From a bacterium (GTDB lineage: Bacteria > Vulcanimicrobiota > Vulcanimicrobiia > Vulcanimicrobiales > Vulcanimicrobiaceae): a DNA stretch of 64,000 nucleotides. The DNA is taken from assembly GCA_021805775.1 (NCBI GenBank), contig JAJZED010000010.1, forward strand, positions 40,590 to 104,589, given 5' to 3'. Position 1 is the stretch's first letter. The number at the start of each line of letters is the position of its first letter. Under the pieces are notes generated by a model. That model was not told the origin of the DNA. It saw nothing but the letters and a program-made list of their open reading frames with translations, and searched no databases. The translations under genes and the position numbers were made by a program. Shown one piece after another: positions 15,723 to 23,965 of this stretch.

Positions 15723-15753
15723 TGCCGAGGGAAGGCTGGCCCGTTCTTCGGGT

Positions 15754-17103
15754 CTAGCGGTTCCCGATCGTCGGTGGGCGTGGAGCGAAAGCGAAGGGCG
15801 AGCGGCCTACCGAAAGCGGTAAGGATGCCGAGCACGACGCCATGACCCCGCCGCCGGAATCGTACGTACAGGAAGCCGGGGAGATCGCGAGATCGTCCGA
15901 CTTGTTCGCGCCCAGGTACGGCGGATTGGGAATTCCGGCACTTCCCGTCCCATTAACGCCGGTGTAGGACATCTCGTAGGCCGGGTAATCGAAACTGATC
16001 TGCTGGATTACGATGTCGTCGCCGGGGGTCGCGGCCCCATCGGCCGCAGTGTTCTGCGCTGCCGAGCAGAGCGTCGGCGAACCATTGGGGCCCTGTGCGG
16101 CCGGGAGCGTCGGAAGAGTCCCCGAGTTCGTCCAGAGCGTGTAATAGACCGGCGAAGCTTTAGAGCTGCCGTTGCAACTCGCGGGCTGTGTGCTCGCCGT
16201 CGGATTCGGTCCGTAATCGACCACTTCAACGTACGCCTCGATTGCATTGGTCGGCAAGGCGAAGGCGCCGAACGTATTGGTCGTCACGCTGTACGACGGC
16301 GGGGTCGCCACGCCCACCTGCGTGGGGGCGGCGGGAAGGGTGAACGGCGGCGCCGCGACGCTTGTAGCCCCGGTGTTCGCCGGGACCGAAACACTCAGGC
16401 CGTAGCTTCCGTTCGCAACCGGAGCGATCGAGGCAAAGACGTCGAGCCCCTCGCTGATTCCGGCCGTTCCGGTGGGATAGTTCGAGTTGCCGACGACCGA
16501 GTTACCACTACTGTTCGGCAACACGAATGCCGGGGGACCGCCCCAGGGAACGAACTGATTCGGATCGTTGGCAACCGTATCGTAGAGCGGCACCGGGTAA
16601 GGTGCGACCTGGAACGGGGTGCCGATTTTGGTCACTGAGGGGGCGTTCGCCGGGCCGTAGGCATTAAAGGGCTCGAGCCCGAGCCCAAAGGCGCCGCCGG
16701 ATTGCCCGAAGGTTGTTACCGTCGTGGTTCCTGCGGCCTGAGAGCTTCCGCCGATCGACGTCGTCCCGATCTCGCCGGTCGCTGGGCCGGTAAGAGCGGT
16801 TGAGAGCGCATCGTAGGAGGAGGCGACGCCGGCGGTCCCGGCGACCGCCGCTGGGAGCGTGAGGGTCGGCGTGTCTACCAGTGCGCCGCTGTCACCGGGG
16901 GCGAAGCCCCCGGTGGGTTGGCGGAACGTCGTCACAACGTTGAGACCAAACGTCCCGTTCGGCAGCCGCGCGGTACCGACCGCGAACTGCAGAACGTTGT
17001 TTTGAATCACCGCCGGATTCGTCGGCGCGATCGGACTATTCGGATTCGCGCTGCAAGCCGTGAGAGCGATCGCGATCGCTCCGGTAAGTATCAGTCGTTT
17101 CAT
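15754..17103 (-). CDS. Secreted lipoprotein, partner of the upstream TonB-dependent receptor
   Basis: The protein has 449 residues from the ATG at 17103, which gives a clean lipoprotein signal (MKRLILTGAIAIALTACS, lipobox LTAC). An ATG at 17124, directly after the receptor stop codon, would add seven residues. The mature chain is rich in Ser, Thr, Pro, Gly and Asn, with repeating segments such as GTFGLNVVTTF and GSYGLSVSVP that suggest Ig-like strands. It has no catalytic motif I recognise. The gene immediately follows the receptor at 17125-20400 and ends at a strong terminator. A surface ligand-binding role is an inference from this pairing. Confidence 0.7.
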   Translation of the reverse strand: MKRLILTGAIAIALTACSANPNSPIAPTNPAVIQNNVLQFAVGTARLPNGTFGLNVVTTFRQPTGGFAPGDSGALVDTPTLTLPAAVAGTAGVASSYDALSTALTGPATGEIGTTSIGGSSQAAGTTTVTTFGQSGGAFGLGLEPFNAYGPANAPSVTKIGTPFQVAPYPVPLYDTVANDPNQFVPWGGPPAFVLPNSSGNSVVGNSNYPTGTAGISEGLDVFASIAPVANGSYGLSVSVPANTGATSVAAPPFTLPAAPTQVGVATPPSYSVTTNTFGAFALPTNAIEAYVEVVDYGPNPTASTQPASCNGSSKASPVYYTLWTNSGTLPTLPAAQGPNGSPTLCSAAQNTAADGAATPGDDIVIQQISFDYPAYEMSYTGVNGTGSAGIPNPPYLGANKSDDLAISPASCTYDSGGGVMASCSASLPLSVGRSPFAFAPRPPTIGNR

Positions 17104-17124
17104 GCTATTGATTGCTAGCCCCAT

Positions 17125-20100
17125 TTAGATCCGGTGCTGGAAGAAAAATTGCACGGTGAAGGGTTGCAAAGGCGCAAACCCGGGCGTGCCGGCGGTGAAA
17201 TTCCCGTTCGAGAGCAGGTACGCCCCGTTGCTAAACGCATTGATATTCATGGGGACGAACGGCGTGCATCCACGAGCGGTTCCGACTTGCGCCGTGCAAA
17301 CGTTCACCCCGGTCTGAGGACCGGAGAGACCGTTGGCAACGGGCTGATAGTAGCTGTTGACAGCAGGTACGGAACCGTTGAATGCGTTCCCGAACAGGTT
17401 GAGCATCTGAACTCCGAAGGTGTTGCCGTGCGAGGTGTATTGGATCGTGAGATCGGCGTACAGATTCGGATGGCTCAATTTGCCGCCGTTCGCTGAAGTG
17501 CCCGGGGTTCCGCGGGTCGCCGCGATATTCGGGTCGAGGGCACTTCCCGGGAACGCCGGGTCGTAGTAATTCGTCGCAATGCTCGCCCCGGGGTTCCCGC
17601 CGACGAAGCTTGCCTGGCCTCCCGTAATGCCGGGTCCAAAATCAACCTGGGGAATGTTGGCATAGATCGGTTGCCCCTTGGCGTTCGTCCCGACCTGTGC
17701 GGCAATCATGTTTCCTACCGAGTACGGATACCCGATATCGAACTGCAATTGCGGGCTGACGCTCCAGCCGTGCTTGAGGTTATCGGTGCCGCCGACCCGG
17801 ATGGAGAACGGCGATACGTAACCGGCGCGATAGAGGTTACCGAGCGCCAAGGAGGCGGTCGGGATGAAGGGCACCGTCGTTTCGTTGCTCGAGAACGGCG
17901 GCGTCGTGCTCAGGACGTTCTGGTAAGTTGCCGTGAAGAAGCCGCTCAGCCCGAGAGCCCGCTGAGGAGTCGTCAGGCCCAGTTCGAGCCCGGCCGTTTT
18001 ATTGATGCCTTGGTTCGAGACCGCAAAGATGCCGAGCACCGGGTTCAGGACGAAGAACGTCGGGAGGTTCGTCCCCCGCTTCACGAAGGGCGTCACACGC
18101 AGACCCCATCCATTTTTGAACAGGTGCTGGAAGCTCATGTCCACGTTGGTGTAGAGCGCGGGGGTCCCGTTACCGGCATCGGGTGCTTCGAGCGCATCGC
18201 CCTGCCAGTAGAGTTGTTGCGCGTAACTCGTACACCCGAAGACCAGCGTCGCCGGGTTACCGCAGATCGCTCCGGCTTTTGCCGGGACGCTGAGATACGG
18301 CTGCAATCCGTACAGGTGGAACGGCGTGCCGGCGGTCTGGGCATTTGCGAAGACGGCCGAGCGACCGTATCCAAAGCGGATCGAGTCGCGAGCGTCAATT
18401 TTATAGGAAATCGAGGCGCGCGGCTGCAGCTCCGTGGGATGCAGTACCTGGTTGGTCCACGAGGACGCAGTGACGTCATAGGGGTTGTTGACCGGTGCCG
18501 AGGGGCACTGCGCGAAGTTCGCCGGATTGGTAGCGAACGCTGCGCAACCAACGACGTTATATCCGACCGCCGGTGCGCCGAGCCCGAGCGTTCCAACCTG
18601 GCTAAACCAATGCTGGTTCTGGCCCTCGTCGCGGATGCCGAGATCGAGATAGAGCCGGTTCGTCGGCGAATACTGCAGCCGGAGTCCGGTTCCCCAGTTC
18701 TGGAAGTTCGTGCCGTTGTAGCCGATACCCCAGCTCGGGATACGGGGAACGCCGTTGGGGAAATAGCTCTGGAGGTATCCCCCGGGCAACCAATCCGAGG
18801 TCTGAGACGCAGCGGTACCCGGGAAATCACCACCTGCAAGGATCGAGAGCTGCGGTTCGTAGGCATTGAATTTCGGATAGAGGACGTTGTACGAGACGTT
18901 CAACGTCGCGGTGAGTTTGCTGCCGATCTGCTTTTCGAGGTCGGCGCTCATGCCGACGGTCGGGCCGCCGGTGTCGGTCCATGCCGAAATAAATCCGGGT
19001 GCCGTGCCGTAGAAACCGCCCGAATATTGATTGTCGGAGAACTGATCCTCGGCCCAGTTGAAGTAACGAACGTCGAGGTACGTTGTTTCGTTGAGGCTGT
19101 TATCGTATTCGAACTTCAGAAACCGCGTCTGATTGGAAAAATTCTGCTGCGGCCCGGTGATCGCCGCGTTGTAGGAAGGGACGCCCGGCCCGAGGCCGAT
19201 CAAACTTGCATATTGCGCGGGTGAGTAGCCGGCGATTCCATAGAATCCGGCCTGCGTCAGCTGATCGTATGGATAATAGACGAGGGCGTTCGGATTGGTA
19301 ACCGGGTTATAGGTTCCACCAGGGCCCGCTTGTCCGTAACCGCGCTGCGAGATGTTCGCATAGAGCACTTGGAACGTCTCGTGATTATTTTTTCCAAAGT
19401 GAAAGAAAAAATTGTTGAGGATCTGGTCGGTCGTTTCGTATGTGGTGGAGAAATAGTTGCCGTATTCGGCGAGCGGCGTCGAATGATAGCCGACGTACGG
19501 ATTAAACCGCTGCCCCGTGTACGCGAAATAATCTGAAAAACGACGATTCGGCGTTGCAAAGCCATAGTGGAAGCCGAGTTGATGGCTGAAGTTCGGCCCG
19601 CCGGTTTCAAGATCGAGCGAGCCGGCCCCGGGCCCCTCGCCCTGCTGCGGAATGATATTGATCACGCCGGAGCCGACACCGCCTTGAGTGGCGTCGCCCG
19701 CACCTTCGACAACCTGAACCGAACCAAGGCCGTTGAAAAGACCGGCCGAGCCGTTATTGCCGAGGAACGGTTCTTTGAAGGTAACGCCGTCGAACTGGTA
19801 CCCCACTTCGTAGGCGGCACCGCCGCGAATCGTCGGAACGCCGTTGTTGGTGAGGGTTACGCCGGGGACCGCCAAAACGAGCGCATTCTCGTTCGTCGAG
19901 AACGCCTTGCCGGTGGTCTGGGTAACCGCAGCCCCGCTGACGGTGTAACTATCGATCGTTTGCGACGGCTGAAATGCGCTGGTTCTACTCACCGACTTCA
20001 CTCGGGCAATCGTCTTGAGCTGTTTGGTCAAGGCGACCGTTCCGAGAGCGGTGGTTTGATCGCCGAACACGATCACTCCGGTGATCGATTGGCGTTCGTA

Positions 20101-20400
20101 CCCGACGGCGGAGATGGAGACGCCGTAGCTGTCGGCATTCATACCAAGAATGGTGAAGAAGCCGTGAGCGTTCGTCACCGCCGTATAGGTGCCGCTGCCC
20201 GAGAGCGCGACGATCGTCGCATCGGCAACCGGCGCGTGCGAATGCGCGTCAACGATCGTGCCGCTAAGGTTGCCGAACTGGCCGCCGGCAGCGAAGCTGG
20301 TCGTCGTTAGCGAAAAAATCATGGCGACGAACAACAACATCGCGAGCCCATGACGGGCTAGCGTATCTATCGAACGTGGCCGGGAACGTGGATTATGCAT
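17125..20400 (-). CDS. Oar-like TonB-dependent receptor (second copy)
   Basis: This 1091-residue receptor has the same plan as the one at 11438. It has a signal peptide (about 1-38), a carboxypeptidase regulatory-like domain (NLSGTIVDAHSHAPVADATI to ITGVIVFGDQ), a plug (GVPTIRGGAAYEVGYQFDGV) and a large Tyr/Asn/Gly-rich barrel ending FFFQHRI. It is a paralogue but clearly diverged and shorter in the barrel. It is co-transcribed with the downstream lipoprotein. Its 261-bp leader starts at the shared direct-repeat box, which overlaps the stop codon of sucD, so the promoter lies at the very end of the sucCD operon. Confidence 0.9.
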   Translation of the reverse strand: MHNPRSRPRSIDTLARHGLAMLLFVAMIFSLTTTSFAAGGQFGNLSGTIVDAHSHAPVADATIVALSGSGTYTAVTNAHGFFTILGMNADSYGVSISAVGYERQSITGVIVFGDQTTALGTVALTKQLKTIARVKSVSRTSAFQPSQTIDSYTVSGAAVTQTTGKAFSTNENALVLAVPGVTLTNNGVPTIRGGAAYEVGYQFDGVTFKEPFLGNNGSAGLFNGLGSVQVVEGAGDATQGGVGSGVINIIPQQGEGPGAGSLDLETGGPNFSHQLGFHYGFATPNRRFSDYFAYTGQRFNPYVGYHSTPLAEYGNYFSTTYETTDQILNNFFFHFGKNNHETFQVLYANISQRGYGQAGPGGTYNPVTNPNALVYYPYDQLTQAGFYGIAGYSPAQYASLIGLGPGVPSYNAAITGPQQNFSNQTRFLKFEYDNSLNETTYLDVRYFNWAEDQFSDNQYSGGFYGTAPGFISAWTDTGGPTVGMSADLEKQIGSKLTATLNVSYNVLYPKFNAYEPQLSILAGGDFPGTAASQTSDWLPGGYLQSYFPNGVPRIPSWGIGYNGTNFQNWGTGLRLQYSPTNRLYLDLGIRDEGQNQHWFSQVGTLGLGAPAVGYNVVGCAAFATNPANFAQCPSAPVNNPYDVTASSWTNQVLHPTELQPRASISYKIDARDSIRFGYGRSAVFANAQTAGTPFHLYGLQPYLSVPAKAGAICGNPATLVFGCTSYAQQLYWQGDALEAPDAGNGTPALYTNVDMSFQHLFKNGWGLRVTPFVKRGTNLPTFFVLNPVLGIFAVSNQGINKTAGLELGLTTPQRALGLSGFFTATYQNVLSTTPPFSSNETTVPFIPTASLALGNLYRAGYVSPFSIRVGGTDNLKHGWSVSPQLQFDIGYPYSVGNMIAAQVGTNAKGQPIYANIPQVDFGPGITGGQASFVGGNPGASIATNYYDPAFPGSALDPNIAATRGTPGTSANGGKLSHPNLYADLTIQYTSHGNTFGVQMLNLFGNAFNGSVPAVNSYYQPVANGLSGPQTGVNVCTAQVGTARGCTPFVPMNINAFSNGAYLLSNGNFTAGTPGFAPLQPFTVQFFFQHRI

Positions 20401-20647
20401 GCGATTGCATCCCTCCCGAAGAGAATGCCGATTGGACGAGAGAACGCATGCGTTGACGACGGCAGCCGCGCAAAAGCAACGCGGCGAAACCCGAGGCAGA
20501 TCTCTTCAGCACCAATGTTTCCTGACGAGTATCGACCATGTGGTTCCGACCGATGTTTTGCAACGACGAAATCCGAGCTAGCGAGCGTACTGCGTTCATC
20601 CCCCAACAAGCGTAGTGAGCAGACGGCCCCATAAGGACCGCCTTCCC

Positions 20648-20690
20648 ACCTTAGCTCTGGCTTTTGTCGCTTCCTTCAGATTTCCTTAAG
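20648..20690 (-). promoter_or_regulatory. Direct-repeat activator box and -10-like element upstream of the second receptor
   Basis: On the minus strand CTTAAG-N5-CTGAAG (20690 to 20674) is followed after exactly 20 bp by TAAGGT (20653 to 20648). Over 31 bp (20661-20691 against 15631-15661) 25 positions match the corresponding region of the first receptor. The box overlaps the sucD stop codon (20686-20688). The 250 bp between here and the start codon hold no gene I can support. Confidence 0.55.
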
Positions 20691-21567
20691 AGTTCAAAAC
20701 TCCGATGGTCTTCTTAAGGAGCGCCGGAATATCGGATGGACGCTCGGCGACCGGAACGCCCGCTTGCTTGAACGCAGCGATCTTGCTCTCCGGCGTACCG
20801 AAGTTGCCGGAGATAATCGCCCCGGCATGGCCGAGCGATTTTCCCGGCGGTGCATTGCGCCCGCCGATGAAAGCAACGATCGGCGTCTCGCGCAGATGCT
20901 CGGCGATAAAGGCCGCGGCGTCTTCCTCATCGGATCCGCCGATCTCCCCGCAGAGAACGATCGCTTTTGTCTCCTCGTCGTTGGCAAATGCCCGCAGGCA
21001 ATCGACGAATGTCGTGCCGATAATCGGGTCGCCGCCGATGCCGACGCAGGTCGACTGCCCGAGCCCGGCGCGCGTGAGCCCGTCGACGACTTCGTACGTC
21101 AGCGTTCCGGAGCGCGAAATCAAGCCGACGTTCCCTTGCTTGAAGATATGTCCCGGCATGATGCCGATGCTCGCTTTGCCCGGCGAGATCAGTCCGGGGC
21201 AATTGGGGCCGATGATCTGCATTCCCGGCGTCGCGCCGACAACGCGCAAAACGTCGTGCACCGGAACTCCCTCGGTGATGCAGACCGCGAAACTGATTCC
21301 CGCCTCGTAGGCCTCGAAGAGTGCATCGCCGGCGAACGGCGGGGGAACGAAGATGCAGGTGTGAGTCGCACCGGTCGCCTCGACCGCCTCGCGAACGGTA
21401 TTGAAGACCGGCAAGCCGTGCTCGCTCTTTTGCCCGCCCTTCCCCGGCGTGACACCGCCGACGACCTGCGTTCCGTAGGCGAGCATGCGCCCGGTATGGT
21501 AAGAGCCTTCGCCGCCGGTGATCCCCTGAACGATCACCTTGCTGTTTTTATCGAGATAGATACTCAT
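20686..21567 (-). CDS. sucD: Succinate-CoA ligase, alpha subunit
   Basis: This 293-residue subunit binds CoA and carries the phospho-histidine of succinyl-CoA synthetase, a TCA-cycle enzyme. The CoA-binding loop VQGITGGEGSYHTGRML, IIGPNCPGLISP, and the active-site SLGHAGAIISG are present. The length is normal. It follows sucC after 9 nt. The last codons overlap the putative regulatory box of the next gene on the same strand. Confidence 0.96.
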   Translation of the reverse strand: MSIYLDKNSKVIVQGITGGEGSYHTGRMLAYGTQVVGGVTPGKGGQKSEHGLPVFNTVREAVEATGATHTCIFVPPPFAGDALFEAYEAGISFAVCITEGVPVHDVLRVVGATPGMQIIGPNCPGLISPGKASIGIMPGHIFKQGNVGLISRSGTLTYEVVDGLTRAGLGQSTCVGIGGDPIIGTTFVDCLRAFANDEETKAIVLCGEIGGSDEEDAAAFIAEHLRETPIVAFIGGRNAPPGKSLGHAGAIISGNFGTPESKIAAFKQAGVPVAERPSDIPALLKKTIGVLNS

Positions 21568-21576
21568 CGTCGCTCC

Positions 21577-22746
21577 TTAGGCTCCCGCCGCAATGCGCAC
21601 GGCCTGCGCCGCGCCTTCGTCCATCGTTTCGACCGGCGTCATGCCGGCGTCGGCAAGAATCTTGCGTCCTTGCTCTTCGTTGGTGCCCGTCAAACGAATA
21701 ACCAACGGTATTTTGCGCGACGTCGTCGTCCGCAACGCTTCGACGATGCCTTTGGCAACTTCATCGCCGCGGGTGATACCGCCGAAGATATTGATGAAGA
21801 AAACTTTCGCGGGCGTGTGATTGACGACGAGTTCGTAACACTTGCGCACGCGTTCGGCGTTCGCTCCGCCGCCGACGTCGAGGAAATTCGCGATCTCTCC
21901 GCCGGCATTTTTCACGGCATCCATCGTCGCCATCGCGAGCCCGGCGCCGTTAGCCATCGTTCCGACGGTGCCGCCGAAACGACGGAAGTTACGGATTCCC
22001 AATCCCGATTCCGTGGCGAGTTTTTCGTCTTCATCGAGCGGCAGCACCGCGTGCCATTCCGCGAACTCTTTGTGTTTGAAGAGCGCGTCGTCGTCGAGTT
22101 CGACTTTCGCATCCGAGGCGATGACGCGACCGTCGGTCGTCAGCGCGAGCGGATTGATCTCGACGAGTTTTGCTCCGTATTCGAAGAACAGTTGATAGAG
22201 CGAGGCAAGAATCGCCGGCAATTGTTTGCGATAGCCGGGGTCCAGATCGGAAGCGAATGCCAATTCGCGGCCGACGAACGGCGAATAGCCGATCGCCGTA
22301 TCGATGAAGAATTTCGCGATCGATTCCGGGTGATCGTGCGCGACATCTTCGATATCCATGCCGCCGAATTTGCTGACCATCGCCACGGGGCGCTTCGTCG
22401 TTCTGTCGACGGTGATCGCGCAGTACGCTTCTTTTGCAATCGAAAGCTTTTCCTCAACGAGCAGCGAGTTAATCGCTTCGCCGTTGGGGTTCTGACGATT
22501 CGGCGGCATCGGCGTCGCCATAATCTCGCGCGCCGTCGCGATGCCCTGTTCGCGTCCGCTCGCGAATTTAATTTTACCGGCTTTTCCGCGGCCGCCCATC
22601 AGCACTTGCGCTTTAAGCACCCATTCGCCGGGGTTCTGGGCGAGAAAATCGCCGACCGCTTCAGGCGTGGTGCAATGTTGCGAGCGTGGAATCGGGATGC
22701 CGGAGCGACGAAAGAGCTCCTTCCCCTGGTACTCCATGAGATTCAT
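21577..22746 (-). CDS. sucC: Succinate-CoA ligase, beta subunit
   Basis: This 389-residue ATP-grasp subunit starts MNLMEYQGKELFRRSGIP. It carries the nucleotide-binding VLKAQVLMGGRGKAG, EINPLALT, and FINIFGGITRGDEVA near the C-terminus. It pairs with sucD to interconvert succinyl-CoA and succinate with ATP or GTP. The 140 bp upstream contain no clear promoter consensus; beyond them lie palindromic repeats. Confidence 0.96.
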   Translation of the reverse strand: MNLMEYQGKELFRRSGIPIPRSQHCTTPEAVGDFLAQNPGEWVLKAQVLMGGRGKAGKIKFASGREQGIATAREIMATPMPPNRQNPNGEAINSLLVEEKLSIAKEAYCAITVDRTTKRPVAMVSKFGGMDIEDVAHDHPESIAKFFIDTAIGYSPFVGRELAFASDLDPGYRKQLPAILASLYQLFFEYGAKLVEINPLALTTDGRVIASDAKVELDDDALFKHKEFAEWHAVLPLDEDEKLATESGLGIRNFRRFGGTVGTMANGAGLAMATMDAVKNAGGEIANFLDVGGGANAERVRKCYELVVNHTPAKVFFINIFGGITRGDEVAKGIVEALRTTTSRKIPLVIRLTGTNEEQGRKILADAGMTPVETMDEGAAQAVRIAAGA

Positions 22747-22885
22747 AGATGCTTTCGTGTACTCCGTTTCTTACGCGATGGAAGGCCGGGCGCGCATAGA
22801 TCGGCGCCGACGACCTTCTATTCGTAACGGTAGCACGATTCTTCTTCTTCCTACCGATGTCGCAAGCGAAGCCTTTTTGCCCCTC

Positions 22886-22967
22886 TGTCACGCCGAGTAG
22901 GCTGCCTTGTCACGCCGAGTAGGCTGCCTTGTCACGCCGAGTAGGCTGCGCAGCAACCGTATCGAGG
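22886..22967. repeat. Palindromic intergenic repeats (array 4)
   Basis: Two half-units (TTGTCACGCCGAGTAGGCTGCC) stand in tandem before one complete unit that ends CGTATCGAGG. Half-units show that the array grows or decays in steps smaller than the full palindrome. Confidence 0.75.
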
Positions 22968-23039
22968 CGCGCGCACCGTCACGCCGAGCGACCTCTTTCC
23001 AGCGCAAGCGTTCGCGTGAAGGATCGCCGGGGCGTTTCG

Positions 23040-23209
23040 ATGGTGTCGACGGCCGAACCGTCACTTCGGGCCGCAGCGGGTTCGATTCCCGCACGCTCCA
23101 ACTCAAGAACGTGCATTTGCACTGCATTGAGAAAGGTGCTAGTCTGAAGTCGACGGTTCGGCCGGCACCAAATGCGAGCTGCTCCATACGGGGCGGCTCG
23201 CATTATTTG
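23040..23209 (+). ncRNA. Candidate structured RNA with tRNA-like T arm and terminal hairpin (copy 1)
   Basis: The element starts TGGTGTCGAC. Stem 1 is CGGCC-GAA / TTC-G-GGCCG around the 7-nt loop CCGTCAC. A tRNA-like T arm, GCGGG-TTCGATT-CCCGC (23076-23092), is followed by ACGCTCCA. Two more hairpins follow (CTCAA/TTGAG and GGTGC/GCACC), and then a 15-bp terminator-like hairpin with loop ATAC and ATTATTTG. The second copy at 23623 preserves these stems with compensatory changes. GGGGCGT at 23029-23035 can pair with ACGCTCC, giving copy 1 an acceptor-like stem. It lacks a normal anticodon arm, so it is not an ordinary tRNA. Transcription is not shown. Confidence 0.5.
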
Positions 23210-23220
23210 TGAAATGCGCG

Positions 23221-23615
23221 TCTCGATACGGCTGCTGCGCAGCCTACTCGATGTGACAAGGCAGCCTACTCGATGTGGCAAGGCATAATAATTTTGTCAC
23301 CCCGAGTAGCCGCCGTCGGCGGCGTATCGAGGGGCGCACGCACGTCTCGATACGGCTGCCGCGCAGCCTTTTCGACGTGATAACTTTTCCTACTCGATGT
23401 GGCAAGGCATAATAATTTTGTCACCCCGAGTAGCCGCCGTCGGCGGCGTATCGAGGGGCGCGCACGCACGTCTCGATACGGCTGCTGCGCAGCCTTTTCG
23501 ACGTGATAAGGCATAATAATTTTGTCACCCCGAGTAGCCGCCGTCGGCGGCGTATCGAGGGGCGCGCACGCACGTCTCGATACGGCTGCTGCGCAGCCTA
23601 CTCGACGTGACAACT
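23221..23615. repeat. Palindromic repeat array in doublet form (array 5)
   Basis: Inverse-orientation units with core GCCGCCGTCGGCGGC alternate with direct units with core GGCTGCTGCGCAGCC, linked by GGCATAATAATTTTGTC. The doublet is repeated three times with periods of about 104-125 bp. This resembles the organisation of BIMEs built from REP sequences. Confidence 0.85.
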
Positions 23616-23622
23616 TTTCCTA

Positions 23623-23796
23623 ATGGTGTCGACTGCAGAACCGTCACTTCATGCAGTTGCGGGTTCGATTCCCGCACGCTCCAGCCAAAACTCCGCACGC
23701 GTTTGCGGAGCGGGATGGCCGGTGGTAGAATGGATGCGACGGTCTTGTGATCCACCAAATGCGAGCTGCTCCATACGGGGCGGCTCGCATTATTTG
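23623..23796 (+). ncRNA. Candidate structured RNA with tRNA-like T arm and terminal hairpin (copy 2)
   Basis: The order of elements is the same as in copy 1. Stem 1 is CTGCA-GAA / TTC-A-TGCAG with the same CCGTCAC loop and the same 1-nt bulge position. The T arm and ACGCTCCA are identical. The next hairpin is CTCCGC/GCGGAG, then GGTGG/CCACC, then the terminator-like hairpin identical to copy 1. The base changes keep pairing, which supports selection on structure. Upstream there is no segment complementary to ACGCTCC, so this copy has no acceptor-like stem. Confidence 0.5.
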
Positions 23797-23799
23797 CGC

Positions 23800-23935
23800 G
23801 CCCCCTCGATACGCCGCTTCGCGGCTACTCGGGGTGACAACTTTTCCTACTCGACGTAACAACTTTTCCTACTCGGGATGACAAGGCACGCACATCTCGA
23901 TACGGCTGCTGCGCAGCCTACTCGATGTGACAGAT
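23800..23935. repeat. Palindromic intergenic repeats (array 6)
   Basis: Full and half units with cores GCCGCTTCGCGGC and GGCTGCTGCGCAGCC, joined by AACTTTTCCTACTCG linkers. They lie directly downstream of the second structured element and before the end of the acyl-CoA dehydrogenase gene. No gene is visible. Confidence 0.8.
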
Positions 23936-23965
23936 TCTCTCGGTCGACGTGGAAAGACGCCTGGT

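Noticed and set aside
17671..19224. Plus-strand frame of 517 codons inside the second receptor
   Set aside because: Antisense to the receptor barrel; no ribosome binding site and no recognisable domain.
20401..20640. Riboswitch in the leader of the second receptor
   Set aside because: I looked for cobalamin, TPP and c-di-GMP riboswitch core motifs in the leader and found none; only the direct-repeat box and a -10-like element are supported.
20764..22827. Long plus-strand frame of 687 codons across sucC and sucD
   Set aside because: It is antisense to two clearly conserved enzymes; long antisense frames are expected in GC-rich coding DNA, and its composition is rich in Arg, Asp and Gly without any family.
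23029..23100. Ordinary tRNA gene at the first structured element
   Set aside because: An acceptor-like stem and a perfect T arm are present, but there is no standard D arm or anticodon arm; the 7-nt loop CCGTCAC sits on an 8-bp bulged stem and lacks U33. The second copy lacks the 5' acceptor strand. Kept as a candidate structured RNA instead.
22888..23187. Minus-strand frames containing SVRESNP peptides
   Set aside because: These are antisense translations of the T arm and acceptor-like segment, a well-known source of false proteins near tRNA-like sequences.
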